Shown here: one piece after another, positions 24,843 through 33,265 of the stretch
Position numbering within the stretch: the first letter of the stretch is position 1
Layout: each line of letters starts with the position of its first letter
Origin: 66-474 sp044464225
GTDB lineage: Bacteria > Pseudomonadota > Gammaproteobacteria > Xanthomonadales > Rhodanobacteraceae
Length of the DNA: 64,000 nt
Reading direction: 5' to 3'
Assembly: GCA_044464225.1 (NCBI GenBank)
Contig: JBIQLN010000001.1
Location: forward strand, 314,772-378,771
Translations under genes and position numbers: made by a program
The notes under the pieces: model-generated
What the model was told of the DNA's origin: nothing
Database searches by the model: none
What the model saw: only the letters and a program-made list of their open reading frames with translations

Positions 24843-27274
24843 GGCGCCGGTCGTGGGGGGCCAAGCTCTGGGGGACCAGGTTCTGGACGGTCCGTCGCCA
24901 ATTGCTGCTGCTGTTCGGCGTGATGCTGGTCGCCGCCGGCTGCGTGCTGGCCCTGGACGCGATCTACCAGCGCAATCACGAAGCCACGTTGAACCGCCTC
25001 TACGACAACGCGCTGGGCGGCCAGACGCAGGTGAAGGCACTGACCGATTCCTACGGCATCGACATCATCGGCGTCACCTTCAAGGTACGCAACGGGCTGA
25101 TGACGTTCGACCAGGGCCTCAGCGCCGTTGACGCGGCGCAGAAGCGCATCGGCCAGGCTTTCGAGGCGCTCGAAGCCGAAAGCATGCCGCCGCGACAGCA
25201 TGAATTGCTGGTGGCGATCCAGGATGAGCGCGCACCAGCCGACAGCGCGGTCGCGGCGCTGCGCGAGCAGCTCGCCGCGCACAGCATGGACGGACTCGCC
25301 CACTTCGCCGACACGCGCCTGTTTCCCACGCTCGACCCGCTGCTGAGCGACCTGGGCCTGATGGCGGACCTCAAGATCCTCGATGCCCAGGATCAATTGC
25401 ACGACGATCGCGTGCACGCGCTGCGCCTGAATGCTTGGCGCATCGCCCTGTCGCTGGCGGCGCTGGTGATCGTGCTGGTGGCCGGACGCGCGGTTCTCCG
25501 CCACGTGTATGGAGGCATCGAACAGCTCGTGCGCATGACCCGCGGGATGCGCGAAGGCGACTACGAGGTGCCGCCGGGCGATCCGGTCAGGGGCGAAACG
25601 CGGCAGGTCGTCGATGGTTTCATCGCGATGCGCGAGGAAATCAAGCGCAAGGACGCGGCACTGCGGGAAAGCGAAGCGCGCGCGCATGAAGCGAGCCGCG
25701 CCAAGAGCGCGTTCCTGGCCGCGATGAGCCACGAAATCCGCACACCAATGATCGGGATCACCGGGATGCTGGAACTGCTGGAACATACGCGTCTGGACGC
25801 CGAGCAACGGCGCAGCGTCGCGATCGTGCAAAGCTCCGCGCAGAGCCTGCTGCAGATCATCGGTGACATTCTGGACTTCTCCAAGATCGAAGCCGGCCGG
25901 ATGGAGTTGGCGCAGCGCGACGTCGACCTGCGCCGGCTGGTGGAGCACGCGGTCGGCAACTACCTGGGAATCGCATCCAGCAAGGGCCTGACGCTGGAAC
26001 TTTCGATGGACCACGATCTCGCTCCGGCCTACGTGGCCGACCCGCTGCGGTTGCGCCAGATCCTTTCCAACTTCCTTTCCAACGCGTTGAAGTTCACCCG
26101 CACTGGCGGCATCACCGTGCGCGTCGAACGCGCGGGTGCGCGGCAGGACGGCCGCGACAACATCGCGCTGCGCGTGCGGGATTCGGGTATCGGCATCAGC
26201 GACGCACAACGCGCACTGCTGTTCCAGCCGTTCTCCCAGGCCGAAAGCGGCACCGCACGTACTTTCGGCGGCACCGGGCTGGGACTCGCGATCTGCAGGC
26301 AACTGGCGGACCTGATGGATGGCACGATCGAGCTGACCAGCAAGCCCGGCGTCGGCAGCACCTTCAGTCTTGTCCTCCCGCTGGCCGAGGGTGATCCCGC
26401 GCGCGTGAACCCGGAACGCCGCCTCGCCCCGGAAGAGGATTTCCCGACGCGGCCGCTGCCCGGCGTGGACGCCGCGCGCCGCGAACGCAGCCTGGTACTG
26501 GTGGTGGACGACCACGCCACCAATCGCGAAGTGCTGACGCGCCAACTGGCACGCGCGGGCTTCGCCTGTGAAACCGCGGCCGACGGAGAGGAGGGCCTGC
26601 GCCGCTGGCGCACCGGCGATTATGCGCTGGTGCTCACCGACATCCACATGCCGAAGATGGACGGGTACCAGTTGACCGCGGCGATCCGCAAGGCCGAGCG
26701 CGCGGAACGGCGCGAGCGCACACCGATCATCGCGGTCACCGCGAACGTCAGCAAGGGCGAAGCGGAGCATTGCATCGAAATGGGCATGGACGCGTTCCTG
26801 GGCAAGCCGCTGCGCATCGCGCAAGTGTCGGCGCAACTCCGGCGCTGGCTGCCGCATGTCGAATTCGCCGCGGGCACGAACGCATCGAGCGCTGAGGCGC
26901 CGACGGCACCCGCTGCGACGTCCGACGACGAGGTCCTGTCCGCACCGTCGGCACCGGTCGATCGGACGGTGCTGAACGAAATCGCCGGGCACGATACGAC
27001 CCTTGCTCGCAATTTGCTCCACGACTTCCTGGCCACGGTCCGCAAGGACCTGACCGGCCTGCGCGCCGCGCACGCCGCCGCCGATCTGCCGGAAACCACG
27101 CGCCAGGCGCACCGCATCAAGGGCGCGGCGGCGCTGGTGGGCGCGCGGGACGTGCAGCACGCCGCGGCCGAGGTGGAAGCGGCGGGCCGCGCGAATGACG
27201 CGGACGAGATTGAAAGAGCGTCGCGCACCCTGGGCCAAGCCGTCGACGTACTGGCGGTGTGGGTGGAGCGCTGA
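24839..27274 (+). CDS. Hybrid sensor histidine kinase (HAMP-HisKA-HATPase-REC-HPt)
   Basis: An 811-residue membrane kinase. Two membrane helices (about 20-42 and 200-220) flank a mainly helical periplasmic sensor of about 155 residues, like a four-helix MCP sensor. After HAMP, HisKA carries the H-box 'SHEIRTP' (H298), followed by the N-box 'QILSNFLSNALKFTRTG' and G-boxes 'DSGIGIS' and 'GGTGLGLAI'. The receiver has D601 in 'LTDIHMPKMDG', and the C-terminal HPt has H758 in 'AHRIKGAA'. All residues for a four-step phosphorelay are present. The 4-base overlap with the REC-EAL gene suggests it controls c-di-GMP breakdown. Confidence 0.95.
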   Translation: MRRRSWGAKLWGTRFWTVRRQLLLLFGVMLVAAGCVLALDAIYQRNHEATLNRLYDNALGGQTQVKALTDSYGIDIIGVTFKVRNGLMTFDQGLSAVDAAQKRIGQAFEALEAESMPPRQHELLVAIQDERAPADSAVAALREQLAAHSMDGLAHFADTRLFPTLDPLLSDLGLMADLKILDAQDQLHDDRVHALRLNAWRIALSLAALVIVLVAGRAVLRHVYGGIEQLVRMTRGMREGDYEVPPGDPVRGETRQVVDGFIAMREEIKRKDAALRESEARAHEASRAKSAFLAAMSHEIRTPMIGITGMLELLEHTRLDAEQRRSVAIVQSSAQSLLQIIGDILDFSKIEAGRMELAQRDVDLRRLVEHAVGNYLGIASSKGLTLELSMDHDLAPAYVADPLRLRQILSNFLSNALKFTRTGGITVRVERAGARQDGRDNIALRVRDSGIGISDAQRALLFQPFSQAESGTARTFGGTGLGLAICRQLADLMDGTIELTSKPGVGSTFSLVLPLAEGDPARVNPERRLAPEEDFPTRPLPGVDAARRERSLVLVVDDHATNREVLTRQLARAGFACETAADGEEGLRRWRTGDYALVLTDIHMPKMDGYQLTAAIRKAERAERRERTPIIAVTANVSKGEAEHCIEMGMDAFLGKPLRIAQVSAQLRRWLPHVEFAAGTNASSAEAPTAPAATSDDEVLSAPSAPVDRTVLNEIAGHDTTLARNLLHDFLATVRKDLTGLRAAHAAADLPETTRQAHRIKGAAALVGARDVQHAAAEVEAAGRANDADEIERASRTLGQAVDVLAVWVER

Positions 27275-27283
27275 CTCGCGAGC

Positions 27284-27311
27284 ATCCCGGATCGTTCCGC
27301 GCGTCCGGGAT
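27284..27311. repeat. REP-like palindrome, copy 1
   Basis: ATCCCGGA (27284-27291) pairs perfectly with TCCGGGAT (27304-27311) around a 12-base loop that contains the string CGCG. It is flanked on the right by GACC and lies directly after the kinase gene. A variant copy lies at 27473-27502; the shared frame 'CCGGATCG...GCGTCCGG' marks the two as one repeat family of extragenic palindromes. Confidence 0.65.
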
Positions 27312-27370
27312 GACCATCGACCTTTGTCGTGCAGGGGTGGCCGCTCACGCGGAGCGGGAGCGGAACAACT

Positions 27371-27392
27371 GCGTTTGCGGGATTGCAAACGC
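27371..27392. repeat. Perfect 8-base inverted repeat
   Basis: GCGTTTGC (27371-27378) and GCAAACGC (27385-27392) with a 6-base loop (GGGATT). It lies between the two REP-like palindromes in the non-coding space between the kinase gene and envC. There is no T-run on either strand, so it is not an evident terminator. The rest of 27275-27554 holds no gene. Confidence 0.5.
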
Positions 27393-27472
27393 GAACGCCC
27401 GGGGGCCCCGCAGGGCGAGTGCCAAGGATGGCGCGAGTCAATCGCTTGGGCCATCACTTGAAGGCGGGACCG

Positions 27473-27502
27473 ATTCCGGATCGCGCTGCGCGCGTCCGGA
27501 AT
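27473..27502. repeat. REP-like palindrome, copy 2
   Basis: ATTCCGGA (27473-27480) pairs with TCCGGAAT (27495-27502) around a GC-rich loop 'TCGCGCTGCGCGCG', followed by GACGACG. It differs from copy 1 in both arms at the same position, so base-pairing is preserved by compensatory change, as expected for a REP/BIME-type element. Confidence 0.65.
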
Positions 27503-27554
27503 GACGACGAGGAAGTGCAACGCGTTCGGGGAAACGCGGCGATAATCGCGGCAC

Positions 27555-28733
27555 ATGCGGATATCGATTCCAAGATGGCGACCACACCTGTCGGCCGCGG
27601 CGTTGTGCGCGCTCATCGCCCTCGCCGGGGCGACCCACGCGGATCCGCCATCCGGGTCGGTGGCGAACGAAACCCGGGCCACGCGCGAAGCCGTCGCCAA
27701 GGCCAAGCTCGCTGAAGTGCGTGCCGAAATCGCCCGGATCGCCGAAGCGCAAAAGGCAACCGCCCAGCAGCGGAACGCCATCGATGCCAAGCTGGCCGAG
27801 CAGGCCGGGCAACTGAACCAGATCGCCAAGGCGGTGCGCGACGCCGACGCTGCGATCGCGGCCAGATCCACTTCGCTGGATGACCTCGAACGACAACGCG
27901 CTCAGCTCGAGGGCAGGCTTGCCGACCAGCAGGCTGCGCTGGCGGATTTGTTGCGGGCGGCCTACACGCTGAATCGCGGCAGCGACCTGTCGCTGCTGCT
28001 GGGCGACGATGACATCGCGAAGATCGATCGTGCCCTCGCTTATTCGCGCTATTTCCAGCACGACCGCCTTGCGCGCATCCGCACGCTGCTCGGCCAGCTG
28101 GCGCAACTCGATCAAGTCAAGGTCTCGATCCAATCCGAAACGGAAGCGCTGAAGCAGCAACGCGACCAGCGCAACGCCCAATCGGCGGAACTGGAACAGG
28201 CGCGCGCGGCGCAGCAGGAACTGCTGGCCGAAGCGGACGCGCAGCTCGCGCAGCAGAAGGACAGGATAGCGGCCCTGCAGCACGATGCCGAAGCGCTGGA
28301 CAAACTGCTGAAGCAATTGCAGAACGTGTTCGCGGACATTCCCGCCGAGCTCGGCAAGAACAGGCCATTCGCGCAATTGCGCGGCAAGCTGGTCCGGCCG
28401 GTCGCCGGCACGCCGCACAACGGCACCGGCACGCTGGCGCAAGGCATCGTCATCGCCGCCAAACCCGGCGCCGAGGTGCACGCCGTCGCTTACGGACGGG
28501 TGGCGTGGGCCAACTTCATGCGCGGTTACGGCATGCTGGTAATCATCGATCACGGTGGTGGCTGGATGAGCCTGTACGGCGGCAACGAAGCCGCGCTCGT
28601 GGACGCCGGCGATTGGGTGAAGCCCGGCCAGTCCATCGCGACGGTGGGACGCGATCCCGAACAGGGCGGCGCGTGGTTCGGACTGCGGCGCGACGGCAAG
28701 CCGGTCGATCCGCACGGCTGGTTCGCCAGATAA
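27555..28733 (+). CDS. envC: Murein hydrolase activator EnvC
   Basis: A 392-residue secreted protein: signal peptide (about 1-30), a long antiparallel coiled coil (about 40-260, many E/Q/A/K/L heptads), and a C-terminal LytM (M23-like) domain. In the LytM domain the metal ligands of active M23 peptidases are replaced, as in E. coli EnvC ('DHGGGWMSLYGGNEAAL'), so it should activate the amidases AmiA/AmiB at the septum rather than cut peptidoglycan. The next gene, ctpA, is 69 bases downstream on the same strand, a common gammaproteobacterial pairing. Confidence 0.93.
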   Translation: MRISIPRWRPHLSAAALCALIALAGATHADPPSGSVANETRATREAVAKAKLAEVRAEIARIAEAQKATAQQRNAIDAKLAEQAGQLNQIAKAVRDADAAIAARSTSLDDLERQRAQLEGRLADQQAALADLLRAAYTLNRGSDLSLLLGDDDIAKIDRALAYSRYFQHDRLARIRTLLGQLAQLDQVKVSIQSETEALKQQRDQRNAQSAELEQARAAQQELLAEADAQLAQQKDRIAALQHDAEALDKLLKQLQNVFADIPAELGKNRPFAQLRGKLVRPVAGTPHNGTGTLAQGIVIAAKPGAEVHAVAYGRVAWANFMRGYGMLVIIDHGGGWMSLYGGNEAALVDAGDWVKPGQSIATVGRDPEQGGAWFGLRRDGKPVDPHGWFAR

Positions 28734-28802
28734 CAGCGGGCACGACATGCCGGCACAAGGCGAAGGGCCTACAATGAACTGCCGCGTCCGCGCGCGGTTT
28801 CC

Positions 28803-30200
28803 ATGGGTTCACACGGTGTCGCAATGATGGGAATTTCGCAAACCTGCCTCGGGAGCCTGCTGGTCGTCTGCACGGGGCTGGTCTTCGCCGCGCCACCGCC
28901 CACCCAGCCGCACCCTGTCCCGGCGCCTGCAACAAGCGTGGCCACCCCGGCCGAGGCCTCCTCGATCGCGAAAGCAGCCGGCGACGTGCCGAGCCTCGAG
29001 GAAATCCAGACCTTCACCCGCGCGTTCGAGATGATCAAGCAGGCGTACGTCGATCCGGTCGGCGACAAGCAGCTGATGCAGTCCGCGATCCGCGGGATGC
29101 TTTCCGGCCTCGATCCGCACAGTGAGTTCCTCGACAAGCACGCGCTGAACGACCTGAACGAAGACACCTCGGGTGCCTATACCGGACTCGGGATCGAAGT
29201 GGCGCAGGTGAACCACCAACTGGTGATCGTCGCACCGCTGGACGGCGGCCCGGCCAAGCGCGCGGGCGTGACGGCGGGCGACGTCATCGAGGCGATCGAT
29301 GGCGTGGTGGTGCAACCCGACGCCATCGGCGCGGCGATGAAGCAGCTGCGTGGACCGATAGGTTCGAAAATCACGCTGACGATCCTGCACCCCGACGGCG
29401 ACAAGCCGGTGACGATTCCGTTGGTGCGCGAACGCATCCGCGTCGCCAGCGTCACGACGCGGATGCTGGAGCCCGGGTACGCCTACATCCGGGTCAGCGA
29501 ATTCCAGGAAGACACCGCGAACGAACTGACCGATGCGCTCGGCGATCTGCAGAAACAGCATGGCCCGTTGCGTGGCGCGGTACTGGATCTGCGATCCAAT
29601 CCGGGGGGGCTGGTGACCAGCGCGGTGGGCGTGGCCGATGATTTCCTCGATTCCGGGATGATCGTCAGCACCCGCGGTCGGCTGCCGCAGTCTGATCTCA
29701 AGTTCACCGCCACGCCGGGCGACCTGCTGGACGGCGCGCCCATGGTGGTGCTGGTCGACAACGGCACCGCTTCGGCGGCCGAGATCGTCACCGGCGCCCT
29801 GAAGGATCACCATCGTGCGCTGGTGATGGGCCGGCGTACCTTCGGCAAGGGTTCAGTGCAGACGATCCTGCCGGTGGGCGACGGCGATGCGGTGAAACTG
29901 ACGACGGCGCGCTACTACACGCCCGACGGCACCTCGATCCAGGTCGCAGGCATCACGCCGGACATCGTGCTGGGCAAGGTCACGGTACAAGCCGATCGTA
30001 GTCCGTCGCTGGATGACGACGAACACGAGAGCGATTTGCCCAACCATCTTCGCGGCAGCAGGATCGCCACGGCTCCACCCGACACCGGCGAACTGGCGAT
30101 CAAGGATTACGCGTTGTCGGAAGCGCTGCACGTGCTGAAGGGGTTGGCGCTGGCGCGGCCCCGGTCGTCGACCGCTGCGTCAGCGCGTTCGACCCGTTGA
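28803..30200 (+). CDS. Carboxy-terminal processing protease (S41, CtpA/Prc-like)
   Basis: A 465-residue periplasmic S41A protease. Signal peptide (with the hydrophobic core 'LLVVCTGLVFA', about residues 17-30), a short helical domain containing 'LSGLDPHSEFL', a PDZ domain ('GLGIEVAQVNHQLVIVAPLDG' to 'VVVQPDAIG'), then the catalytic core with 'LDLRSNPGGLV', the nucleophile S324 in 'NGTASAAEI' and the general base K349 in 'FGKGSVQT'. The last 60 residues are basic and variable. An internal ATG at 28827 would give a shorter, more usual signal peptide. Context with envC points to cell-envelope maintenance. Confidence 0.93.
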   Translation: MGSHGVAMMGISQTCLGSLLVVCTGLVFAAPPPTQPHPVPAPATSVATPAEASSIAKAAGDVPSLEEIQTFTRAFEMIKQAYVDPVGDKQLMQSAIRGMLSGLDPHSEFLDKHALNDLNEDTSGAYTGLGIEVAQVNHQLVIVAPLDGGPAKRAGVTAGDVIEAIDGVVVQPDAIGAAMKQLRGPIGSKITLTILHPDGDKPVTIPLVRERIRVASVTTRMLEPGYAYIRVSEFQEDTANELTDALGDLQKQHGPLRGAVLDLRSNPGGLVTSAVGVADDFLDSGMIVSTRGRLPQSDLKFTATPGDLLDGAPMVVLVDNGTASAAEIVTGALKDHHRALVMGRRTFGKGSVQTILPVGDGDAVKLTTARYYTPDGTSIQVAGITPDIVLGKVTVQADRSPSLDDDEHESDLPNHLRGSRIATAPPDTGELAIKDYALSEALHVLKGLALARPRSSTAASARSTR

Positions 30201-30238
30201 CGCGCCAGCCGGCGGGCCGGCGCCGGTGTCGACTAGCT

Positions 30239-30808
30239 TCACCGTGCAGCCGGCAATCCCAGGGAGGATCGCAAGCGGGCGTAGTCTGCCGTGTATTCCG
30301 CCTGCTGGGTTTTCGTCAAGGTGCCGACCGCCAGCTGGCTCATCTTTTGATAATAGGGGCTGCTGGCAGACTGCGATTCAGCCGCAACCTGGAGCCACGC
30401 AGCGCCCAGCGACCGATCGGCAGCAACCTGTGATTTGCCACCGTAGTACAACATCCCCAGCTTGTAAGCCGCGATTGCGCAATCCTTCGAAGCAGCCGTC
30501 TTCCATTGCGCAATGGCGTCGGAGTACCGGCCACTCCGATAGGCCGTTTCACCGTGCGCGAGATCGCGGGAGCCCGACCATGTGCAAGGGTACCCAGAGA
30601 ACCTTTGTGCCTGGGGCATGGCATTGGCCTGCCCCAACTTGCCCTGGGTGTACTGACTGAAATAAGACCGGGACAGCAGGGGCGTGAATGTCGCCTGCAA
30701 TCCGGGATTGGTTGCCCCGCCCGGCGAGGCCGAGAGCGCTGGTAGCGCGGACCCGATTCCGACGACCGCCGTGCACAGGGACGTAAACAAGACTCGACGA
30801 TTCAACAT
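30239..30808 (-). CDS. Secreted Sel1/TPR-like protein (short form)
   Basis: A 189-residue secreted protein with a signal peptide (residues 1-27, cleaving after 'LPALSA') and a helical-repeat core. It contains 'GRYSDAIAQWKTAASKDCAIAAYKLGMLYYGG', split here into its Sel1-like helices, followed by 'DRSLGAAWLQVAAE'. The last motif recurs as '(D/N)RPLG(A/T)AWM(V/F)(L/I)AAE' in the two larger proteins at 33266 and 34147, so the three are related. Two Cys (in 'YPCTW' and 'KDCAI') could form a disulfide. The role is unknown. Sel1 repeats usually mediate protein contacts. Confidence 0.75.
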   Translation of the reverse strand: MLNRRVLFTSLCTAVVGIGSALPALSASPGGATNPGLQATFTPLLSRSYFSQYTQGKLGQANAMPQAQRFSGYPCTWSGSRDLAHGETAYRSGRYSDAIAQWKTAASKDCAIAAYKLGMLYYGGKSQVAADRSLGAAWLQVAAESQSASSPYYQKMSQLAVGTLTKTQQAEYTADYARLRSSLGLPAAR

Positions 30809-30953
30809 GATGGCATCCTCCCATTCAGGTTGTCGGAATCCGGTGTACGCTCCCCATAAAAGAAGTCAAGGACGACGGCCGGGCGTGCGGGTTCTCGATG
30901 CCCGTTGGGCATTATCTGTCCCGCCGGCGCTCGCCTGACGAATTCTGCGGGAA

Positions 30954-32552
30954 CTATTCGGGGGTCCCGAAAGCCTTCTGGATCGCTTCCAGTTCCCGAC
31001 CCCGGGTCTCCACGCCGCCGCGCCACAGCATCACGCCGGCAACAGTCATCGGCACGGCGATCACCACCGCCGAAACGAGAAAGCTGTCGAACACGCCCGC
31101 GACGCCAAGCAAGGCACCCAGGATCCCGCCAGCCTTGGAGCCCGCCGCGACCAGGCCTGAGCCGGTGCCGCGCAAATGCACCGGATAGATTTCCGCCGCG
31201 TACGGAATCATGGTCGCGATGACGCCGCTGATCGCGATCAGCAACAACACGGTCGCGGCGATCGTGAACGATTGCGCCCGCAAGCCGCCCACCTCGATCG
31301 CGGCGAACGCCAGCAAGGCCAGCACCGTCAGCGCCACGAACAGCACCAGCGTCTTGAAGCTGCTCCAGCGCTGGTACAGCCACACCACCAGCGCGATGCC
31401 CGGGATGGCGAGCAGCGCCGACTGCGCCATCAGCATGCCGGCCGCGCGCGCATCCAGCCCCAGCTTGTGCAGATTGGCGGGCAGCCATAGCACGAAGCCG
31501 AAATTCACCAGCCCCCATGCCAACCCGCAGGCCATCAAGGCCAGCGTGATGGAGGCGTGGCGGCCGCGCAGCATCCGGCGCAAGCCGGAGCGCGGCCGAT
31601 GCACTTCCAGCACGGGCGCCTCTACCGGCGCGGCATCTTTTGCCAGCGCGCGCGGCGAACCCGCGAAACGCGCAAGCACCTCGTGCGCCTGCGCTTCCAG
31701 TCCCGCGTTGGCAAGAAAACGCGGTGACTCGGGGATGAAGCGATTGAGCACCACGATCAATGCGCCCGCCGGCAGGTTCAACAACCACAGCGCGCGCCAA
31801 CTGAAGGTCGGCTCCAGCAATGCGGCCGCGCCCGACGCTGCCAGGTAACCCGCCGACGTGCCGGCGCCACCCAGCGCCACGAGGAGCCAACCGCGATGGC
31901 GCGCAGGCACGGTTTCCGCCATCAGCGTGAACGCAATCGGCAACATGCCGCCGGCGGCCGCCCCCATCATGAAACACATCACGATGTTCCATTCGAACGA
32001 CGGCATCGTGCCGCAGATCGCGGTGCCCATGAACAGCAGCGCCGACAACAGGATGGCCGCTCGCCGCCCGAACACGTCGGCGAGCCTGCCCCACGCCACC
32101 GAACCGGCCGCGGTGCCGACCAGGGCCGACAACGCGAGATAGCCCGCCCGCGACACGCCGATGCCGTACTCGTGCGCCATGCCCGGCATCACGAACGCAA
32201 TCGAAGCCGGCTTCATCACGTCGATCGTCAATGCCAGCACCAGCACCGCAACCAGTCTCCAGTGCTCGAAGTTCAGCGGAACCCCGTCGGCGACGTGCCA
32301 ATGCAGTCGGTCTCCACCCCGCGTGGTCAGCCGTACCTGCGCGAGGCGGGGCATCAAACCCCAGGCTGCCAGCAGGACACCGGCCGGAATCAGCGCCATC
32401 CCCAGCAGCATTTCCGGATCCATGGGCATCCCGGCCAGATGGAAATGCATGGGAGCGGCCATCACGTACATGGGCAAATGCAGGCACACGCCCGTGGCGA
32501 CGACCAGGCATCCGAACCAGAACGCCACGGGATGATGAAAAGTGATGCGCAT
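30954..32552 (-). CDS. MFS transporter, sugar/aromatic-acid porter-like
   Basis: A 532-residue membrane protein. Two extra N-terminal helices (about 9-30 and 46-68) with Met/His-rich loops ('MYVMAAPMHFHLAGMPMDPEM') precede a 12-helix MFS core that starts near residue 100 ('LVLALTIDVMKPASIAFVMPG'). The core has 'GRLADVFGRRAAIL' (motif A) and 'IPESPRFLANAG', which resemble the sugar porter and AAHS groups. The N-terminal extension is unusual for MFS proteins and its Met/His loop could bind metal, but that is a guess. Substrate unknown. Confidence 0.82.
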   Translation of the reverse strand: MRITFHHPVAFWFGCLVVATGVCLHLPMYVMAAPMHFHLAGMPMDPEMLLGMALIPAGVLLAAWGLMPRLAQVRLTTRGGDRLHWHVADGVPLNFEHWRLVAVLVLALTIDVMKPASIAFVMPGMAHEYGIGVSRAGYLALSALVGTAAGSVAWGRLADVFGRRAAILLSALLFMGTAICGTMPSFEWNIVMCFMMGAAAGGMLPIAFTLMAETVPARHRGWLLVALGGAGTSAGYLAASGAAALLEPTFSWRALWLLNLPAGALIVVLNRFIPESPRFLANAGLEAQAHEVLARFAGSPRALAKDAAPVEAPVLEVHRPRSGLRRMLRGRHASITLALMACGLAWGLVNFGFVLWLPANLHKLGLDARAAGMLMAQSALLAIPGIALVVWLYQRWSSFKTLVLFVALTVLALLAFAAIEVGGLRAQSFTIAATVLLLIAISGVIATMIPYAAEIYPVHLRGTGSGLVAAGSKAGGILGALLGVAGVFDSFLVSAVVIAVPMTVAGVMLWRGGVETRGRELEAIQKAFGTPE

Positions 32553-32692
32553 CGGCGGATCAACATGAACAGGCGATAAAGACTAGCAGGCGTGACACCG
32601 ATGAATGCCCACTGATCTGCCCTGGAGGAATTCACGCGTCGTTGATCGGCGGTTGCCCAAGCTGATCCCAACGTCATCCACGGAGTAACGCC

Positions 32693-33178
32693 ATGCAAAA
32701 GCACATGCTTGCCGCAGCGCTGTCCGCGATCCTGCTGCTGGCCGGGAGTGCCGCTTCCGCGCAGGACGCGCCGATGCAGACCACGACGACCACGACGACC
32801 ACTCGCGTCGATTCGCCCGCGGGCGCCCTGAGCGAATCGGCGATCAAGGCCGACATCGCGAATGCGGGATACCAGGAAGTGAAGGACCTCGAGTTCGAGG
32901 ACGGCGTGTGGCAGGCCGAGGCACGGGGCGGCAATGACAAATGGGTGCATATCAAAGTGGGGCCGACCACCGGCAAGGTGTACGAGGCCGATGCACCCTC
33001 CCGGCTCAACGAGGACGAAATCAAGGCCAAGTTGACCGCGCAGGGCTACCAGGATGTCGACGACGTGGAGTTCGACGACGGCCTGTGGAGTGCCGATGCG
33101 ACCAATCCGCAGGGCAAGAAGGTGGACCTGCTGGTGGACCCGAATGACGGCAGCGTGGTGGCGGTCAAGCAGGATTGA
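32693..33178 (+). CDS. Secreted protein with two PepSY-like repeats
   Basis: A 161-residue exported protein. The signal peptide ends 'GSAASAQD' (about residue 24). A run of eight Thr residues (31-38, near-perfect ACG/ACC codon repeats) links to two tandem PepSY-like units, each with 'I(K)AxxxxxGYQ(E/D)V.D(L/V)EF(E/D)DG.W.A(E/D)A'. PepSY domains bind or inhibit peptidases or sense envelope signals. Both repeats are acidic. The gene is single and ends at a strong terminator. Confidence 0.85.
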   Translation: MQKHMLAAALSAILLLAGSAASAQDAPMQTTTTTTTTRVDSPAGALSESAIKADIANAGYQEVKDLEFEDGVWQAEARGGNDKWVHIKVGPTTGKVYEADAPSRLNEDEIKAKLTAQGYQDVDDVEFDDGLWSADATNPQGKKVDLLVDPNDGSVVAVKQD

Positions 33179-33222
33179 TCGCGACTTGATCGACCGTCCG
33201 CCATCACGATTCGTTTGAATGG

Positions 33223-33257
33223 AAAGCCGGCGCGAACCATTGCGCCGGCTTTGTTTT
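33223..33257. terminator. Bidirectional intrinsic terminator between convergent genes
   Basis: An 11-base perfect stem, AAAGCCGGCGC (33223-33233) and GCGCCGGCTTT (33242-33252), with an 8-base loop, followed on the plus strand by GTTTT. On the minus strand the A-rich left flank also provides a short U-run. It ends the PepSY gene and the Sel1-like pair from the opposite side. Confidence 0.88.
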
Positions 33258-33265
33258 CGCCGCGG

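Noticed and set aside
24392..27871. A 1159-codon open frame on the minus strand
   Set aside because: It lies opposite the REC-EAL and hybrid-kinase genes, which have clear domains. The reverse translation has no family pattern; it is a high-GC shadow.
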